DNA from: Bacteroidota bacterium | GTDB taxonomy: Bacteria > Bacteroidota > Bacteroidia > Cytophagales > Cyclobacteriaceae | Length of the DNA: 64,000 nt | Assembly: GCA_018266055.1 (NCBI GenBank) | Contig: JAFDYT010000008.1 | Coordinates: 261,219-325,218 of the forward strand | Reading direction: 5' to 3' | Made by a program: the position numbers and the translations under genes | Notes under the pieces: model-generated | Databases searched by the model: none | Seen by the model: the letters and a program-made list of their open reading frames with translations, nothing else | Told to the model about the DNA's origin: nothing | Shown here: positions 62,666-64,000 of the stretch, in pieces | Layout of the letters: each line of letters opens with the position of its first letter | Position numbering within the stretch: position 1 is the first letter of the stretch

Positions 62666-64000
62666 TCAGCGTAAGCTACCAATCACTTCAGCCACCAGTT
62701 TGTTGATATCAAAGTTATCAAGTTTGGTAAGCCCGAGGCGCACCACAACCAATTTTTTTGAAGGCACCACAAAGATGTACTGCCCCTCAAAGCCCTCGGC
62801 TTGGAATGAGTCGGTCGGAACATCAGGATAGGTGCGGTCTTCCGGGTGATCTTTTACTCCCGCATTGGTCCACCATTGTGCTCCATACTGGCCGCGGTGC
62901 GCACCATGCGCAGGTGTCGAGGAATACTTCACCCAGCCTTCCGGCAATATTCGTTCACCTTGCCATACGCCATCGTTGAGAAACAGCAAACCAAACCTTG
63001 CAAAGTCTCTTGCGGTAGCAAAAGAATACGAGGATCCAACAAACGTGCCCCCGGCGTCTGGCTCCATCACGATGCTTCGCATTCCGAGCTTTGAGAACAA
63101 CGCCTCGTAAGGAAATTTATAGTATCGGTCATCGCCGACAGTTTCACGTACTATTCGGGAAAGGATGTTGGTTGTGCCGCTCGAATATTCAAATACACTA
63201 TCAGGCTTAAACTCAAGTGGAAAGTCAGCGGCATAACTCCCCATGTTTTTCATTTTGAAAAGCATGTTGGTGGCTCCGCTTGGGCCTCCGTAGTTTTCTT
63301 CCCAGTTCAATCCACTGCTCATGTGCATCAGATCGGTAAGTCTGATACTCTTGCGATCGTCGTTCTCCCATTCTTTAATCGGAGCAGGCGCATCCAAATT
63401 AAGCTTGCCTTCTTTTACTAAAATTCCGACCAGAGCATTAGTGATACTTTTGGTCATCGACCAGCCGATGTGTCGCGAGTTCTTCTCGAAGCCTTTGGCA
63501 TATTTCTCACCAACCAACTGCCCATCGTAGAGCACCACCACCGCGCGTGTTCTCCGCAATTGCAAAAGAGAGGTGTCTTTTTCTTCAAAGGCGTGGTCAA
63601 GCGCTGTCGCTAATTTTAGCGAATCGATTTTGTTTGCCGCCTGCACAGGAAGTTGATCGCCCATTGGCCAGGCAACAGTGTCTGTAAGTAAAGGAGATGG
63701 CTTATGTGTATTTATTTTTTGGTTTCGCAATTCCTCTTCACTCATTTCAACAACAAGTGTGCATCCTAGTCCTTTCCGGTAGATGGCTTTTCGCTTGGCC
63801 AATCCGAATACTTTTCCTGTCGCCGACGAGTCGCTGTAGTTGATGGAGAACGAGCCTAACTTCAGAGGGAAACTGTTTAGTTCATTATCGATTACACTTT
63901 CGGCATCTCGGCCAGCGACTAACACACAAGAGCACAAGTCTTTGGCTCCGTAACCACTGATGATAGGAAATGCCCGCCACGCGTATTGAACTCCGTAGGC
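62666..64000 (-). CDS. Serine hydrolase, beta-lactamase (class C) fold; N-terminus beyond the window
   Basis: The frame stays open to the right edge, so at least 444 codons are in view and the start is missing. The SxxK nucleophile is in GWSMTKSITNALVG. The second motif region is FEYSSGTTN (Y-S-S), and the C-terminal third has HGAHRGQYGAQWWTN and EGFEGQYIFVVPSKKLVVVRLG. A TTG at 63937 is only a possible internal start: the upstream codons (GVQYAWRAFPIISGYGAKD) look coding. Likely exported. Same fold as the gene at 2503. Confidence 0.85.
   Translation of the reverse strand, partial: AYGVQYAWRAFPIISGYGAKDLCSCVLVAGRDAESVIDNELNSFPLKLGSFSINYSDSSATGKVFGLAKRKAIYRKGLGCTLVVEMSEEELRNQKINTHKPSPLLTDTVAWPMGDQLPVQAANKIDSLKLATALDHAFEEKDTSLLQLRRTRAVVVLYDGQLVGEKYAKGFEKNSRHIGWSMTKSITNALVGILVKEGKLNLDAPAPIKEWENDDRKSIRLTDLMHMSSGLNWEENYGGPSGATNMLFKMKNMGSYAADFPLEFKPDSVFEYSSGTTNILSRIVRETVGDDRYYKFPYEALFSKLGMRSIVMEPDAGGTFVGSSYSFATARDFARFGLLFLNDGVWQGERILPEGWVKYSSTPAHGAHRGQYGAQWWTNAGVKDHPEDRTYPDVPTDSFQAEGFEGQYIFVVPSKKLVVVRLGLTKLDNFDINKLVAEVIGSLR

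Overview
The window looks like a chromosomal segment of a Bacteroidota bacterium, most likely a free-living Cytophagales-type lineage. This is inferred from the gene families: SprB-like repeats, a short AMP nucleosidase, a propeller-type sensor kinase, DUF5916, DUF3667, DUF1501/DUF1549/DUF1553 proteins and a TonB receptor with a carboxypeptidase-like N-domain. Shine-Dalgarno sequences are weak or absent, and several genes are preceded by the Bacteroidota -7 element TAnnTTTG. No phage, insertion sequence, plasmid or CRISPR array was seen.

Layout. 1-43: 5' part of a tRNA-Ser(GGA) gene cut by the window edge. 0.1-14 kb: mixed housekeeping and envelope genes (membrane hydroxylase, UMF1-type MFS protein, serine hydrolase, haem-motif lipoprotein, AMP nucleosidase, a stand-alone PD-(D/E)XK protein next to a UPF1-like helicase, Nudix-Sua5-phosphofructokinase, dnaN, lipoproteins and a band-7 protein). 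14-26 kb: S9 peptidase-sirtuin pair, dihaem cytochrome, TetR-fabF, pcm, a split transketolase, a peroxiredoxin with a lysine-rich tail, M23 and FAH-family proteins, M48 lipoprotein. 26.8-32.5 kb: TonB receptor followed by a haem-type ABC importer. 32.5-41 kb: a phosphoserine-phosphatase-like/phosphoglycerate dehydrogenase fusion, a VapBC-type toxin-antitoxin pair, M3 peptidase, MarR-YceI, DUF5916, TrmN6. 41-47.6 kb: lipoprotein, FN3 protein, a gene-poor kilobase holding a strict 20-bp tandem array, orphan hypothetical genes and a pair resembling KdnA/KdnB (8-amino-Kdo synthesis). 47.7-56.8 kb: a run of exported haem, DUF1501, Tat-exported TIM-barrel and GH172 proteins that reads as one polysaccharide/sugar oxidation locus. 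56.9-64 kb: SDR, large sensor kinase, haemolysin-III and DUF3667 membrane proteins, and a serine hydrolase running off the right edge.

Most worth a second look: the 20-bp array (43151-43530), the haem/DUF1501/GH172 locus with an unrecognised membrane protein inserted between DUF1553 and DUF1501 genes, a possible switching RNA at 20609-20710, the nuclease-helicase neighbours at 5.4-7.9 kb, the CX4CH haem-motif lipoprotein with SprB repeats, and the peroxiredoxin with a histone-like tail. All functional calls rest on reading motifs by eye; no database search was run.
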